Shown: piece by piece, positions 43,101 to 57,132 of the stretch | Numbering within the stretch: the first letter of the stretch is position 1 | How the letters are laid out: each line of letters starts with the position of its first letter | Assembly (NCBI GenBank): GCA_973895155.1 | Contig: OZ316892.1 | Span: forward strand, 24,614,001 to 24,678,000 | DNA: 64,000 bases | Source: Marsupella aquatica | Taxonomy: Eukaryota; Marchantiophyta | Direction of reading: 5' to 3' | Made by a program: the position numbers and the translations under genes | Notes under the pieces: generated by a model | Told to the model about the DNA's origin: nothing | What the model saw: only the letters and a program-made list of their open reading frames with translations | Databases searched by the model: none

Positions 43101-45940
43101 AATGGTGTGGATGCTCAAAAAGTGCAATGATCAATGGATCCATAACTAGCATATATATATATAAAGTATCTTTGAGGTTAGGGTCGATCACCTTCACTCT
43201 GTTGGTTTGGGCATGTTTATCTTCCCTGTTGTGGGTTGTCCCAGATTTAGTTCTGGAAAGTTCTATTGACTTCACAAATTGGAGTTTAGTAGTGGGATCC
43301 CAAAACTCTATATTATATCCAGGGTAACATAGTTCCATCCGGTTTGCGCAGAACCTGTGCATCAATTATTTTTCATTTCAAGAAATAAGTTAAGGTCAGA
43401 ATATTATTCATTTGTTTGTTTATTTCAGTGTTCTATGTCCTGTTTGTTTTTCATTTCAGGAAATAAGTGAAGGTCAGAATATTACTCTCCTCCTCAATTT
43501 ATGCTAAGAAGTTCTTTCAACATTTTGAAAAGGACCCGGCCTAATTTTAACACTGATATTTTGGGCAGCACACAAGGGGGCAGTGGCAGCTGCCAAGGAA
43601 ACTCCCATGCCACCATCAGATGGGGGCAAAGAGCTAGGCCTGCTGAGCAGCAAAAGAACAGTCCTTTGGGTCAAGGGCTCTAGGGCCGACAAGGTGACCA
43701 AAAGCCTCATCACAATAGTCTCAAAAGAAGAGAGTCGGGACAAAAACATGTGGGTGGGACGAGGGGTGGGAGGCACAGTCCAAACAAGGTGGCCTCGAAC
43801 AAAGCACTAGACCAGTATCATGAAAGCAATCTGGATGTCCCCAAGGGCCACTAGCTGGCCAATGTGAACAACGTCCTAAGATAATGCAGCCTGCTAAACA
43901 TTACACACAAAGGCCTCCTCCTCGAAAGGAAATCCCAAGACCCAAATGCACTCAGTCCAAATAAGGATATCGAGGGGCGGGGAGAAAGAGTTAGGGAGGG
44001 ATGCGAAGATCAGACCCCACACTTACAGGGTTGAACTGAGAGGCCCAAGAGATCCAGCTGGTCGACAAAATGGATGTATGCATCCTTTAAGACTGAAATT
44101 GGTGTCACAAGATGAATATCATTGGCTGAGTGATTATATTCAGGTAGAATGATGGATGATCGAAGAGGGTATTGAAATTTCAACACAACACATTACAATA
44201 CAGCAAATGATATGGTCAACAACATTGAATGGAATAATTTACACATCGAGTGATTAAGGAGCATAAATAAGTGTGAATGCCTTGTAGGCATGCCCCCCCT
44301 TGTCTTTGAGTGCACACTCCAAAAGTGCAAGCTTTGCTAATTGCAAGGTGTCCCATTACTCCCTTTTCATTAACAAGCAGTTTGTACCTTTCATAACTAA
44401 AACAATGGCCTGAATTGTTTGGCGAATGACAACTTTATAAGTGCAACCCTTGATAACTATACACAAGCACTTATCATTAAGCGCACCGTCCCATCACATT
44501 CACTTACTTGATACTGCATGGCATTTTTTTAGTAGAATAAGATTGCACTCATGGGTAGGGGACTGACTTTTAGGGCATAGATGTAATTGAGGGTCGGAGT
44601 TGCCAGACTGTTCATTGATAGAGAATAATTGCACATTCTAACAAAGAGATGTAAACCATATACTCTAATTGATAATTGCACATTTTACAGGTTTGCACAA
44701 GTTATCACATATTGCAAATCCCTGTTTAGTGTACACCAGATGCTTCTTCCCCAGAGTGTGCACAGATAGAGAGACAACTGAGGTATGTAATAATGTACTT
44801 GTAACCCTCTCAACATCCTCCCCCCAAAGTATGATGGTTGCCCAAATGTGCATTCCTTGACATGAACCACCAATCTTCCCAATCTACGGCCGCTGGAACG
44901 GAAACTTAAGGAAAACACTCCCCCCCTCCCCCCCCCCCCAAACAAAAAAAATAAACCAAAAAAAGTTAAAAAAAATAAATGGAGTGGGCATTGTTCTGGA
45001 GTCCATGGCCCCAGGTACTCCAGAACTCTCAGCTCCAAAAATGAAGCCTGGATGGACTAATACATTGTTTGTGGAGCTTGGATGGGACTTAGCTCAGATG
45101 GACTTTCTCAGAATGTTGTATTCAACTCAGAAAGCATCTATTACGCTTTCCATTCAAAAGTGACCTATTTCAGTAACTTAACCCAATATTCTGTAGCATC
45201 GACGCCTGTGGCCAAATGGGTCTCCTTGGTGGCTTGATGACTTGATGGCCTTGAACTTGAAAATTGTGAAGATGCCATGCCAGTACTTGGACCTACCATT
45301 GCTACCCAGTTATCAGTTCACACCCACAAAATTTTGTAAGTGTTAAGTGAAGTCATGATTCCGATTATCTTCATGGAGCTAACGGTATTAAAAAAAAAAC
45401 ACAAACTTTGCCATATTTTTTTTAATTTTTTTTTTAAATTTTTTTATTTTGCCAATAGATTGGTCTTCAGAGAATATACTTCCCCTTGCCCTGGTTGAGG
45501 GTAGGCCAGGGTGTTGAGGTTGACGACAAGCATCCAATGATGAAATCCAACAGAATGTTTTGGACTATTCTAAACTAGCTAGATGAACAATGAAAGGTGA
45601 CAATGTAATAATTCAACTGAAAAGAGTGGCAAAGTATGTAATTGTAGTGTCAATGGAGTAAATCTCACTTTTTGGACATGGTAGAAATATGATGACAAAG
45701 AATGTGATGATTGAATAAGTATGTAGCTTACCTTAAAGAGTAAACCATAGAAGCTGTTATGACTCATGATTGAACAAGTTTTTCCAGACCAATTTGTAAA
45801 GAAAATGGGGATCAAAAGAGAGAGAACGTAACAGGGGGGATTGATGAAAAAGCACGGTCATGATCGACCAGACTCTCAAAATGCAGCAAAGTACACTATG
45901 GCACTGACAACTCCATGTGTTAAAAAAAGTCTATTGCATC
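40111..45940. other. Repeat-rich intergenic DNA, no recognisable gene
   Basis: Frames up to about 100 codons exist but show no transposase, reverse transcriptase, gag or cellular domain. There is an A run at 42118-42135, a (TA)n patch at 43150-43162, a doubled phrase (ttttcattTca-gaaataagt-aaggtcagaatatta) near 43369 and 43448, and a C run near 44922-44939. The segment 44290-44360 shares a phrase with 25310-25370. The stretch 41400-41800 has a somewhat coding-like plus frame but nothing I can name. Confidence 0.5.
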
Positions 45941-45949
45941 CTTATTATC

Positions 45950-46300
45950 AAAATAAGAAATGAAATATGTCATCATGTGTCATGATTGAGCAAATCAGCC
46001 TTCATGAGTGACAACCTTCATTATTGCATCTCTTCCCAGGTCTAAAAATATATTTATTGCTTCCTTATTATCAGATTATGAAATGAAATATGCCGTCATG
46101 TATCATGATTGAGCAAATCAGCCTTCATGAGTGACAACTTTATTGCTTCTCTCCCCAGCTTTTATGTCTATAGCTTTCTTATATTTTCTTATTATCAAAT
46201 CATGATATGAAATTTGGCATCCATTCGTCATGATCGAGGAAATCATTCAGCCTCATGAATGACAACTCTGTTGATTCTCTCCAGGTCTTAAAAAACTCTA
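45950..46300. repeat. Tandem repeat of about 123 bp, three worn copies
   Basis: The unit contains aaatgaaatatg-catcatg-tcatgattgagcaaatcagccttcatgagtgacaac, then a T-rich tail with ttattgc-tctc-ccag. Copies start near 45958, 46081 and 46205, the last more diverged. A fourth isolated piece lies at 46617-46672. Confidence 0.8.
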
Positions 46301-47320
46301 TCCTCCTAATTATTAGATTTTTACTCCAAGCCCACACTATTATCAATAGTAAGTGATGTTGAGCAAAAATCTTGTCAAGCATTGTGGGGAGTCGATGATT
46401 TCAGGTGGCAACTAAAATTCAAAGAGCGTGCAAGTTAGGGGGAGAGTGACAGGCTGGTGCAGAAAGGTACACAATGACACGTTTAGGTACATCTCTTGGT
46501 TATAGGAAAAACTGTTAACGCAATCCAACAGCCAGGAGGCTTCCTGTTTTTAGAATGCACTTTGTGACTAGACCATGAAAAAGAAAGAGCAGGGTTGCAT
46601 TTATAATGTTCAGATGAAAGGAAATGTCACCGTGTATCATGATTGAGAAAATACGCCTTCATGAGCGAAATGGTATGCAGTCAAGGACCATTGTTTAGCT
46701 CCCAAGGTTTCAAAGCTCAATCTCCGCTAGTTGTCAATTTTGCTTCCTGCTGGCTCTGCTAGTGGCCAGGGGAAGTGGCTCGCTGGTATTGTCCCCTAGG
46801 AGGCCTGCCTTGTAATATATCTGGATTTTTTGTCTGTGAATTAAAAATTATTTTAAAGGAACAACCTCTCCTTAGTGGATGACAAGTTTGGTAATGTTTT
46901 TCATGAGAATTCCATGCTTCTTGCAGTTTAGAACTACTTTTCAGTGACTCCTACTTAACTTAATTTCGTCACCTGTCAGTTTCTTGATGTTGAAGTCCAC
47001 CTTGTCCTATATTTAGAGATTCATACAGATTACCTACAGTAGCTAACATAGCTCTCAGTGATTTGTCATCCAAGGTCCTTATGCCGTTTGTCCTTTATGT
47101 TGCTCTTTCAACAATGCAATTTTCTGTTTACTTCAGGGTTTTAGACTATTTTACTCAAGTGGTGCTTTCTTGAGTGAGACTTTGCCGAGGATCTCTGTAC
47201 TTCAGTAGACATGTACACTAGTTTGTTACCATGGATGATCAAGCATCCATTTTCTCAATATTGATAGTTGTTCAACTATGATTTATATTTCTCAATAGCT
47301 CAATATCAGTGGGCTGCATA
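46301..47320. other. Intergenic, no gene seen
   Basis: A+T-rich sequence. The segment 46740-46860 (ggcctgccttgtaatatatctgg, then an A/T-rich end) has the style of a LINE 3' tail but no attached coding frame, so this is only a suggestion. Confidence 0.35.
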
Positions 47321-48300
47321 GAAGATGTCATTGCACAAAAAATGATATTGCATAAAAATGATGTTACATAAGAGATGTTGTTGCTGAAATGATGTCATTG
47401 TGCAAAAATATCATTATGTAGAAAACATTGTTGTGTGAAAGATGTCATTGCGTAAATTAGACCGTTCAACAAAAGGGGTGTTGCATTTCAGATTTCATTG
47501 CTTAATAGACATTGTTGCATAAATGACATTGTAGTAAAAAACATCAACCACTATAACATCTAATCCTGCCAAAAGGCATAGTCTGTTTACAAATTGACTT
47601 TTAAAGTGAATCTATGAGAGCCTTTGGATATATCCTCTCACTTTCTTGGGCGGTAGGATCATCTAAAGTTGGGACAAACTATGAACTAAAGGCAAATGTA
47701 CAAGAATAAGTCTGGGTACAAAGTATGTGAATACAATTCACATGAGTACAGGGAGCGCAAGGTATAAATGGATAGCATGCACTCCATCATTAACGAGTAC
47801 GTGCTTATGACATTCAACTAGAAAGAGAGAAAAGAAGATGAGCAAGAAGTATTTTTTCATTTTTGAGTAACTTTTTTATAAAGGTTTTACCTCTTTCCAT
47901 TTTTGCAAGAGATGGGAGATAGATTTGGGGGGGTGGTTGTTGTCAGTTTGTTTTTAGTGGGCCATATTTGTTTTTTATTCTGTGTGGTGTGGCTTTTTTT
48001 CTATGGGAAGAGAGAGTGGCAACTCTTTTTGAGGTGCCGGTTTGGAAAACTCTAAGTTGCCAATAGAAAACTATGCAAGAAAGGAAGTAGAATATAGAAT
48101 CAAATTCTGTTATGATTTTTGTGCATAGATGGAAGAGGGATGACATCTGTTACACAACATTATCTTTGCGCAATGACATTTTCTCTCCAAACATCTTTTA
48201 TACGAGATCTTTTGTGCAATGACATCTTCACATAAAAACATATTTTGCCCTACATCATCGTTTTGGCAAACAACATCTTTTACTTTGGGTCTCAACATAA
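47321..48300. repeat. Minisatellite flanks in inverted orientation (GATGTCATTGC motif)
   Basis: At 47321-47560 a short unit near gatgtcattgcacaaaa recurs many times in worn form. At 48140-48300 the same unit occurs on the other strand (ttgtgcaatgacatctt). Twenty bases at 47321-47340 are the exact reverse complement of 48210-48229. The arms enclose about 0.6 kb with no recognisable gene. This could be a large foldback element or two arrays in opposite orientation. Confidence 0.7.
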
Positions 48301-51260
48301 CTAGTCATGCAAACCGTGCGGGACTGGTCCATTTTTAATCCAAATTTGAAATAACAGTTATAGTTATTTATAAACTAACAACCCTTTCACTATAGGGGCT
48401 GCCCAGTTATAATAAACCAAGGTGTGGAACTTTAACGTTTTATCAAAGGTAGTGCACATAGGTTGGCCACAAGTCAACAGGCCAATGGTCCTAGTGTCCT
48501 TTGGTAATTGGTACACATGGCACATAGGCATGCAGGGGTTGGGTAAGATTTTGGGCAATTTGGGTTTAGTACCAAATTTCAAATTTGGTGGGGTGAGGGG
48601 TTTATTTAGGTTTAGGGGGCCGGGGCCACCCTAAAACTGCTTTTTCCCCTTGAACTTTTAGGGTGCACAAGATCTGGCAAGAGCCATTCATTTCTAGGGT
48701 GACTACCCTAGATTGGATGGTGTCAAATCTAACGTAATATTGAGAGCCCAAGTAACCACCGAGGCAAGGGGAGGCAAGGGCAGGTGGGGTCTGCCGAGTT
48801 GACAAATGTTGTTGGTACTATTGTCCACTTGGATTGTCCAATGTGCTAGTTGTGATGCAAGCATAGAAAACTCAGAAGTAGCAATGGCCATTTATGCATA
48901 CCATTCTTTTTTTTGGATGAAGAATCAAAAGAAATCAGCTTCATACACAATCCCAAAGAATATAAAGGGGACTTTACAATATCTGGGGGCGCAAATTGTC
49001 ACGGTTCACCCTTTTTATAAGAGGTCCATTGCATATGCTGAAGCTAAATCTTGTTGAGCATAGATGACAATCACAATGGTAAGCACATGACACATCCAAC
49101 GATCAAGTAATCGTCACAAAGAGATACATGGTTCACCTCCACATGAGGCTATGTTCACGGAAACACACAAGAGCTTTACTGCACTCTAGGTCAAACGGCC
49201 ATACCAAGCATCCACAGCAAAAGCTCTCCTATCTCTCAACTAGCTCCATAACAATGAGCCTAAGTTCCACTTATCCAAGCAAAAACACCGCTTGGCATAT
49301 AGTGTGCATCCTAGTTAACCTAACCATGTTTCCAACTACGGTTAGCCTAACTACGGTTACATGTCATAACCCTAGACCTTGAGTAAATACCTAACAAATC
49401 TATGGAACCAATTGTGTCAGATCTGGAGAAAAAATGCAAGAATGATCCTGAACTATCATGGACCAAGCAGCCCATTCGTTCATAATTAAAATGCATGGCC
49501 ACATCTGAAAAAAGGGACATACAATTAGGTGACTAGGATGGTCATGGTTTTGCCATATTGTTGCCCCAAGTCCATGCAAAGTGAAATATATTGGTCCTCT
49601 TCCCACATGTGAATGGCTATTATTGCATCTTAAACACAGAAAAAAGGCCATCCTGCAAGTTCTTATTAAGGCCGGCCGTCAAGCGCACTTAGCATATTAG
49701 AAGGCAAGTTAGTCCCCGAGGAGCTATTAATAAACACCAGGGCTACCCGCTGCATGGCTTGGGCAGGGTTTCCCTTTGATTAGAAAAAGTCATGCAGACA
49801 TCTGCCTAAGCTCAACCCCAACCAACTAACGTATCTTTTCTAGGGTTATTTTCCCCTTTGTAAGGACACAAAAGGTAGAAAAGCCACCTTTTTGGAGTGG
49901 TTCAAAAACAAGAAAGGATTCAGATGGACGACACAAGAGTGGGTGGGTCATGCCCCCTCAAGCCATGCAGTTTGTGAAGCTGCCCTACTCTATTGAAAAA
50001 CTTTGTATATCAAAGATGAAGTTACACAAATACACCAACCAACAAACTTTAACTCCCAAGGTTGTCTTACCCCTCACCTAACACCCTGTTGTAGCCCTTG
50101 AAGTCTCCCACTTAGTCCATCTTAGGTAACAAGCTCTCTAAACTTACCACTCGACCCATCCACCTTGATCATAGATGTCTTGATTGAATTCAGCTTAGAT
50201 TAAATACAAGAGATATACTTAATGGACCTCCAAACACAACTTTTTTTCCTTAATCGACCAAACCATGCAGAATTTTGTCCAACGGAACCAAACATGCAGA
50301 TTCCCTCCAAGTGGACCTCCAGGCCCACTCCATACAACAATGTTCTTGTGAAAGTGTTCACCACACACTAAGTAGCCATAGGGTACCATGGTTGGGGCTG
50401 TATTGTAAATGTCGACGATAAGTATGCATTGCATGGATCACGCAAGCGCTGTAGCGCCTGGCCGCAATGAAGCACAGGGCTCCCTATTCTAGTTGAATAC
50501 AAAATGGTTATTTTATTCAAACTGAAAGTAAATTAAGGTGCATGCAGCAACATCAAAGCATGCAAGTGCCGTTGTGCTCTAGCCTCTCAACTTTTTAGAA
50601 TACATTGTGCCTGGCTGTAGTATTCAGATTGTGATGTATACACAACGCATGTTGTAAGCACAGTTCACACTTGGAAAAAAATCAAGATATACAAATATCA
50701 ATTTTGATTTTATGCATCTACACTTCGGTTTACCCCTAAACTCTAAGTCCTCTAACATGTTGGTACTTAACTCTAGCGCCTGGTTAGGTTAACTAGGGTG
50801 CAGACTAACTATGGTTAAGGGTTTCTGGGTTAGACTAGTGCATGGAGAGGGGGTATACCCTTGTGAGAGCACTTCATAGTGCTCATACTTAGATTTCAAT
50901 TTTAGAAGTTGAGACAGATAGAGAAGAGGATTGTCATCGAGCAGCTTGTAAGACTTTGGTAGATCAAAGTACTGGTTTGTGCAGAAGGATTCTACTCTTG
51001 GCCGTGGATGTAGCCCAAACAAGGTAAATCACATATCTATGCACGTTGGTGTTGATTTATTGTTTACGCTGGTTCTCAGTGACATTGTGCTGTGTGATTT
51101 TTCTCAACATAACATATATAATCTAGTTTGTATGCATTGATGTCTATGTCTACAAAATCTAACTGTAACTAGCATTCCGTATTGCCCTCCAATTTACCCC
51201 TAAACCCTGAGTCCTCTAACATATATAATACATTTTGTATACATTGATGTCCGTGTGTAC
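48301..51260. other. Intergenic, no gene seen
   Basis: Only short frames with no domain similarity. A phrase like tttacccctaaac(t/c)ct(a/g)agtcctctaacat occurs near 50730 and again near 51192, so a worn repeat of about 460 bp spacing leads into the tandem repeat that follows. Confidence 0.5.
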
Positions 51261-51472
51261 AAAATCTACCATAGCATGACGCCTAGGTCACTTTGTCAAT
51301 ATATACGAGACCTATCTGCAGTGCTTTGTGTTGTGTTGCGGTCACATGGCGAATGGTTCAGTTGACAAAATCTACCATAGCATGACGCCTAGGTCACTTT
51401 GTCAATATATACGAGACCTATCTGCAGTGCTTTGTGTTGTGTTGCGGTCACATGGCGAATGGTTCAGTTGAC
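51261..51472. repeat. Perfect 106-bp tandem duplication
   Basis: The unit aaaatctaccatagcatgac...ggttcagttgac at 51261-51366 is repeated without change at 51367-51472, and a few bases of a third unit (aaa-ctcta) follow. Perfect identity amid worn repeats suggests a recent event or an assembly duplication. Confidence 0.93.
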
Positions 51473-54400
51473 AAACTCTATGGTCTGTGTATGCATTGTC
51501 ATCAATGTATACAATGTTATTACATTGGCTCATTCAACATTACGGTTGTAGTTGATTGCATTCAGCGTTGCTGTCAAACACCAAAGAAAAGTAGAACATG
51601 CTGCATTTAATAGTGTCATTCTCACATTTTAAGGATTGCACATTGTGCTAGAAGAACATCTTACACAAAATGGTACCTCTATCTGGTGGGCCCAGAGGTC
51701 CACTGGGCAAAAATATGGGAGGTTAAGTAAGAAAGTTGCATTTGGAGTTTCATTGAATATATCTGTTGATAAAATAGTACATATATACATTTCTGTGTGG
51801 GTGCAACTATATATTAAAATTTCAGGACTCCTTGACTAACTTCCAATAGGACCCACACAGGCTACGAAGCCTGCAATTCTACGGAGAAATAATGATAACA
51901 ACTCAATATTTCCCACAAGACACTGGCAAACTAGCAAAAGAAGGTAAAAACAAAGGTGTTCGCAGAGTTTATTGCAGTACTTTTTGGTACAATTACTGTC
52001 CTTTAAATCACATCCTGAATAACATCTTTCTTAGTAGCAGTCATTTCAGATAAATGATGTCCAATCATACAATTCACGTAAATCTGACTTTTTCATTCTC
52101 TTCTTAGGCTTTTGCTGGGAATGCGATTATACAAAAAATTACATGAAACATATTAAGTTTTTTTTTCATGTGTTTTCCTTTCAAAGGTACACCACATGCC
52201 TTTCACCACATGCAACCAAAATATGTCCCACACATGACTAGGAAAAATACTATGCAACAAAGGACAGTGGTGCATGTAGGGTACAGATACTCACTGGTAC
52301 ATGTACTCACTTGCCTTAGGTAATGACACTCAAATCAATCAAAATCAGAAACCTAGTAAACAAAAACAGGAGGTGCTTTAAATATTTTATTTAATCTCTC
52401 TCAAAGAATTTGTTTGAACCCCTCTTTGACATTTGCTAAAGGGACTGGATATTTTCAAAATTCAAAATTCTTGGGAAATAAGAGCCCTAGGATAGCACAG
52501 ATTGAAACCATTAAGAGGGGTGCAAAAATTAATTCAAAATCTAAATAATACAAATGATACACCTTGGTAAGACACATTGAAATAAGAATACACAACAAAA
52601 AGTCTGAATAATACAAACTACTGAAAGGTAGATTATCCAGAGAGTATATGCGTACAGTGTAGCAGCATCAAAATAATTCATATAGCAACCCACTTCCACA
52701 AGTGCCATGTGATTTTCCAAACGATAAAATATCAATTTTGAAAGGAAAGCAAGACAATCTCCATTTCCTGTTAGGGTGGCTTTGCAAGATGTGCTGACCC
52801 AATGCTTTGCAAGATGTGCGGAACCAATGCTTCTTTTTATTCCCTCCGAGATTAAATGTAGACAGTAAATGAGTGGAAAAGGTTACAATAAGTCCAATTG
52901 GCTGCATAAGAATTTGGGTCCATTTAGGTATGGTGTTTACCAATCCTATATACATGCAAGCAGTGGGCCCAAGCAAAGAGTGCATATTCTATCTATAATT
53001 TCCAAAGTTTGACTCCTTCATTCAAGGGGCTTGCATTTGTTGAACTTGATTTCAAAAGATCCTTGGACATTGGAGTCTATCTTTAAAACAAAAAGTGACA
53101 CTATGGTTGCTTTAGTGAACAAAGTCACAAGCATCATCTGTTGTATTGTAAAACCACCCTTACTTTATCTCAAAGCTCTTGTACTGTGGTTAACCCGCCA
53201 CTGGCCATCAGATTTGGGGAGGACAAAATAGTCAAAATTGAATTTTATTTGAGAATATTTTAGATTTATTTTAGTAGCCTGGATCCACCAGGTTTTGCAT
53301 GGGGGCCAATGGGGTTTTAAGCCCTAAACATTAGTCATAAGAAATTGGGTCTACAAGATTTCATTGGTCAACCTCTAGCACCTTCATCAAAGTCGTCTGT
53401 AACAAATCTGTCGTCTTCTCATTTTCAGTTAGGCCAGTTAGACCATAGGCACCCTGGTGATTCCAGAGCTGTCACTTTATCCGTTCTGTTGGTCAGACAT
53501 GATACTACGGAGGGATAACCAGGTAAATAATTATTTGTTCTGATAGTTGGTCAAGCCTGATACTACGTGAACGACAATCTGATTTGGGCAGATTAAACTA
53601 GTTATTGAAAATTTCAGTAACCTAGGCTAAAGTTAGGAGGTGTACAATAACCCATGGGCTATAAACCCCTTGGCTCACGTACCGGCCTCTTCGGATTACA
53701 ACCTGTAAAACCCCTCTTGCAGTTTTCTGATTTGTAGTTGTGGACATGGCTATGAGCCATAATTGGAGTGCCAGCTTGGCACAGGGATTACGAGTTTCAG
53801 CCATCATGTGTAGCCCGGCTTGAGGTTATGGCATTTACTAACATCTGTTACCCTAAAATAGAGAAACTGCAGTTGGGGGTTACGCTTGGTAATCCATAGT
53901 CACTTAGGGGGCCATGTGTTACCCCACATTCAATGCATGTCATGTGATTTTTCAGTACATTATTGGAGAAGAATACATGATCAGAGATTTGGAGTAGCTG
54001 ACTATGAAAATTATTGTCTAGTTTTACTAAAATTAAGTGTATTCTCGTAGACTTTTAAGTGTATAGTGTTTAATTACCAGTGCATTGCAAACTAATTTTC
54101 TTTGATCTTTAAGTAAATTGATGTCTATCTGGTTTCCAGTGTACTCCGGGCAATAAAAACTAGTTGCTCAAAACTCGAGCCTAAGTTCTCCTTTTTAGGG
54201 GGCATTATAGTTCAAAATGCTTCGCAAACATGATTTTATTTTATTTTATAATCATTTTTCCAATAAAACCTGCAAAAACCCAAAGAAAGTGAGCCCAAAA
54301 ATGGCAACAAGGTAAAAGGCATAACCAGGCCAACACAAACGGAGGCCGGTTTGAACCTTAAAAGGAAAGATGGGCTTAGCCCCCTATTAAATGAGAAAGG

Positions 54401-54676
54401 CAATAAAGATGACTACATCCTAAGACCTAGAGCGAAAAGGCCATACAAATGGGGCCAGAGTGTAACCATTTTCAGAGCTACATCCTATTCCTATAATTTC
54501 TTGTTCAAAAGTCACTTTTCTCCTAGCAATAATTAGTACTATAATGGAGGTCAGGGTAGGAGTTCAAGCTTGAACCCTCTCCAAGAAAGCTCAAAAAGAC
54601 TTCCTTGCTGACCCCTATCACTTCTTCTTCTTACACTTTTTCACTCTCTGTTCACAAGGTTATATACTAGTAATGC
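51473..54676. other. Intergenic, no gene seen
   Basis: A+T-rich DNA with only short frames. The segment 53020-53070 (attcaaggggcttgcatttgttgaacttgatttcaaaaga) resembles 20866-20912 weakly, which suggests a dispersed repeat. Confidence 0.45.
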
Positions 54677-54850
54677 CACACCAGACCATAATTATTCTAT
54701 ACTTGGGATAACCTATGGGGTGGAGTGGGTCAGAGATATGTCATGTTTACAAGCGATTTGTTCACACCAGACTATCATTATTCTATACTTGTTATAACCT
54801 ATGGGGTGGAGTGGGTCATAGATAAGTCATGTTTACAATTTGTTCACAGT
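54677..54850. repeat. 86-bp tandem duplication
   Basis: The unit cacaccagac-at-attattctatacttg-ataacctatggggtggagtgggtca...tcatgtttacaa-tttgtt starts at 54677 and again at 54763 with a few differences. Confidence 0.9.
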
Positions 54851-54889
54851 CTTCATCAGTAACCTGAATTCCATACAGAAATTACGATA

Positions 54890-57132
54890 TAGTGCAACCA
54901 AGACGACTCTATGGCCCGCGCCCCTTTCCAAGCCACAGTTTTACACTACGGCGCTCAATCAGTCTTCCTTTCCTTCGGTTCCCGACCCCATTCCGCTTCG
55001 GCTCCGAGCCTAGTAGCACTAGTCGTGCGGCAGGAGCGGTCGCAGGACGGAGGGCCGAGAGGACGGAGGGACGAGAGGACGGAGGGACGGTCGAAGGAGT
55101 AACTGTAGGAGAAGACGAGGGCACGAGAGAGAAGACAGAGAGACGACAGAGAGAAGGCCGAACGGTTTGGAGTAGTGTTGTGTTGCACAGCATGTGGACT
55201 CGCAATTGGTGTCTCTGGTACGATTGTTGTCGCGCTCTCTTTCTCGTCTCGTCTCGTCTCTCGTGTCTTCTCTCTCCTCGAGCAGTCGGCTGTCGGCAGT
55301 CTTACGAGTCCGGTCTCCGGCCGCAGCGGCGGATGCTCGGGGTCGGTACAGCAGCGCTTTTGGCGTTGCAGGATTTGCATCGAATTCGCGCTCGAGGTCA
55401 GTCTCATCAGTCCAAGAAGACTCCCGAATGCGTACGACTGTGTGGGGTGTAGTTGTCATGAATGTTTGCGTTTCACAATTTTAAAATCCGTGAATCACGG
55501 CTGCCTGTTTGGACTGTTGTTTCCGCTCATTTGCTGGCATGATTGTGTGACTGGATTTGTGTTGGTCTCCGTTGAAAGAGAAGAGCCGATTCCATGATAA
55601 TCGGCTATTATCGGAACCGGATTTCCGTCAGTTGCTGGACGAGACAGAATTCTTCAGGTCATACCAGGGAGATGCGTTCGTTCAGCGGTACGAGTATAGT
55701 GTCACAGTCGGAGACATTTGTTTAGAGAGTAGTGGCTGGAATTTTCTTTACTTGAATCGTCGTAGCCTCGGTGGTCTATCAGTATTCACGGGAACGAAAG
55801 AGAAAGGTCTTTCAAGGCAAGAAAGAGAAAGATCTTCTGTGCTTATGTGTGTCGGCTGAACTCCAGTCGCTTTTGCCGTTTTATGACCGATTTCTCGAAT
55901 TGAGGAAACGTCGGTGATTCTGGATGAACCTCGGGCGTTTGATCATTGTCTATGTTGGGATTTCTGTCCAATCCGGTTGGACTTTGTTTCATGGTATGAA
56001 GCAACGTGCGGGAAGGTAGGCAGTAGGCACAGATTTTGTCGTCATACCGTTTGCAAGTCATTGCAATTTTTGACGAGGCCCGTTTCCAGGGCCTTCATGA
56101 AGGCTCCGTTTCCGTTGGTACTCACTGTCGGCAGCGGATAGGATTTTGACTTCCAGGTTCGTGTCTTTGCTCTGCGGCTGACCTGCCACTGGTGTCGTTG
56201 CTCACGACATTGCACTGCTGCACTGTCTGCAGGGTCAGTATGAAAGAGTGTTGTCGCGACATGTCGTGCCACTGCTGACGAGAATTTGGAGAGGCTGTAA
56301 CAATCTATTTTCAACAACTGTACTACGTTCTTATTACTCTTTGAATAATCTGGTCGCCACAGCATCTTTGGAGCACGGATTTGTCTGGACACGAGTTTAG
56401 TTCGGTTTGGTGTGATTGAGGTCCATTCACTCAGATTGCCACGTCACGTCACCGGCGCCATCTGTTTCGTCCAGTGCAAAATTGCTTTCACTGGAGCCAA
56501 GGCAAAAGTGAGGCGGCCGAGCCGAGTTCATTGTGTTCCCGTTCGGAGTGAACGCCTTACTTGCAGCAAGAACGTTCTCTTAAGCACGGGATTGTTGGTC
56601 AAAGACATCGGGGATTGCAGATTTCTTCTGAACCAGTGTCTCCTATCGTGACATTCGGTGTGTCGGGGATTGTGATAATGGTCTGGAGATGCCTTCTCTT
56701 TTCTGCCATTGAGAAAGGATTAGAAATAAGGCGGCTTACAGCGTCGTCCCACACGACAAGAAAGGCAGATCACAGCGAATTATTGTAGAGTCCCTGCCAA
56801 TTCCTGCCAGGCGAGCCGCCTTTCGCAGCTTAGTATAGTGGTGATGGCTGGTCGGTTCATTCTACGAGGGCAAGACGAATCAGATACGTTACGACTATCG
56901 TCTTTCGTTGCCATATTCCAGATTCTCGTGTGATAAGTTTTTTCAATTTCTATTCCCGGCGGGCACTAGAGAGGACTTTAATCTACTCAGTTTCTTTACG
57001 AAGTCTGCTCGAAGGATGTCTGGAAGATTCACCTCTGCAGACCTCGCTCCTGGGGATAGTCTATCTCAGACTTGAAGACGAAAATTTCTTACGCGTTGTC
57101 ATCTGAGGGATTTTTATCTCAGCAATAGGATC
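54890..57132 (+). promoter_or_regulatory. Putative promoter and long leader of the zinc-finger gene
   Basis: Composition becomes GC-richer at 54900. A purine tract with repeated gaggacggagggac units (55045-55170) is followed by a pyrimidine tract (tctcgtctcgtctcgtctctc, about 55230-55285); the two are roughly complementary. Such CT tracts are common near plant start sites. Both strands are open here for over 140 codons, but the frames are low-complexity Arg/Ser/Leu products. No start site or leader intron can be fixed by eye. Confidence 0.4.

Noticed and set aside
54892-55597. Frames of 140-186 codons open on both strands
   Set aside because: Low-complexity Arg/Ser/Leu products from the GA and CT tracts; no homology and no splice support.
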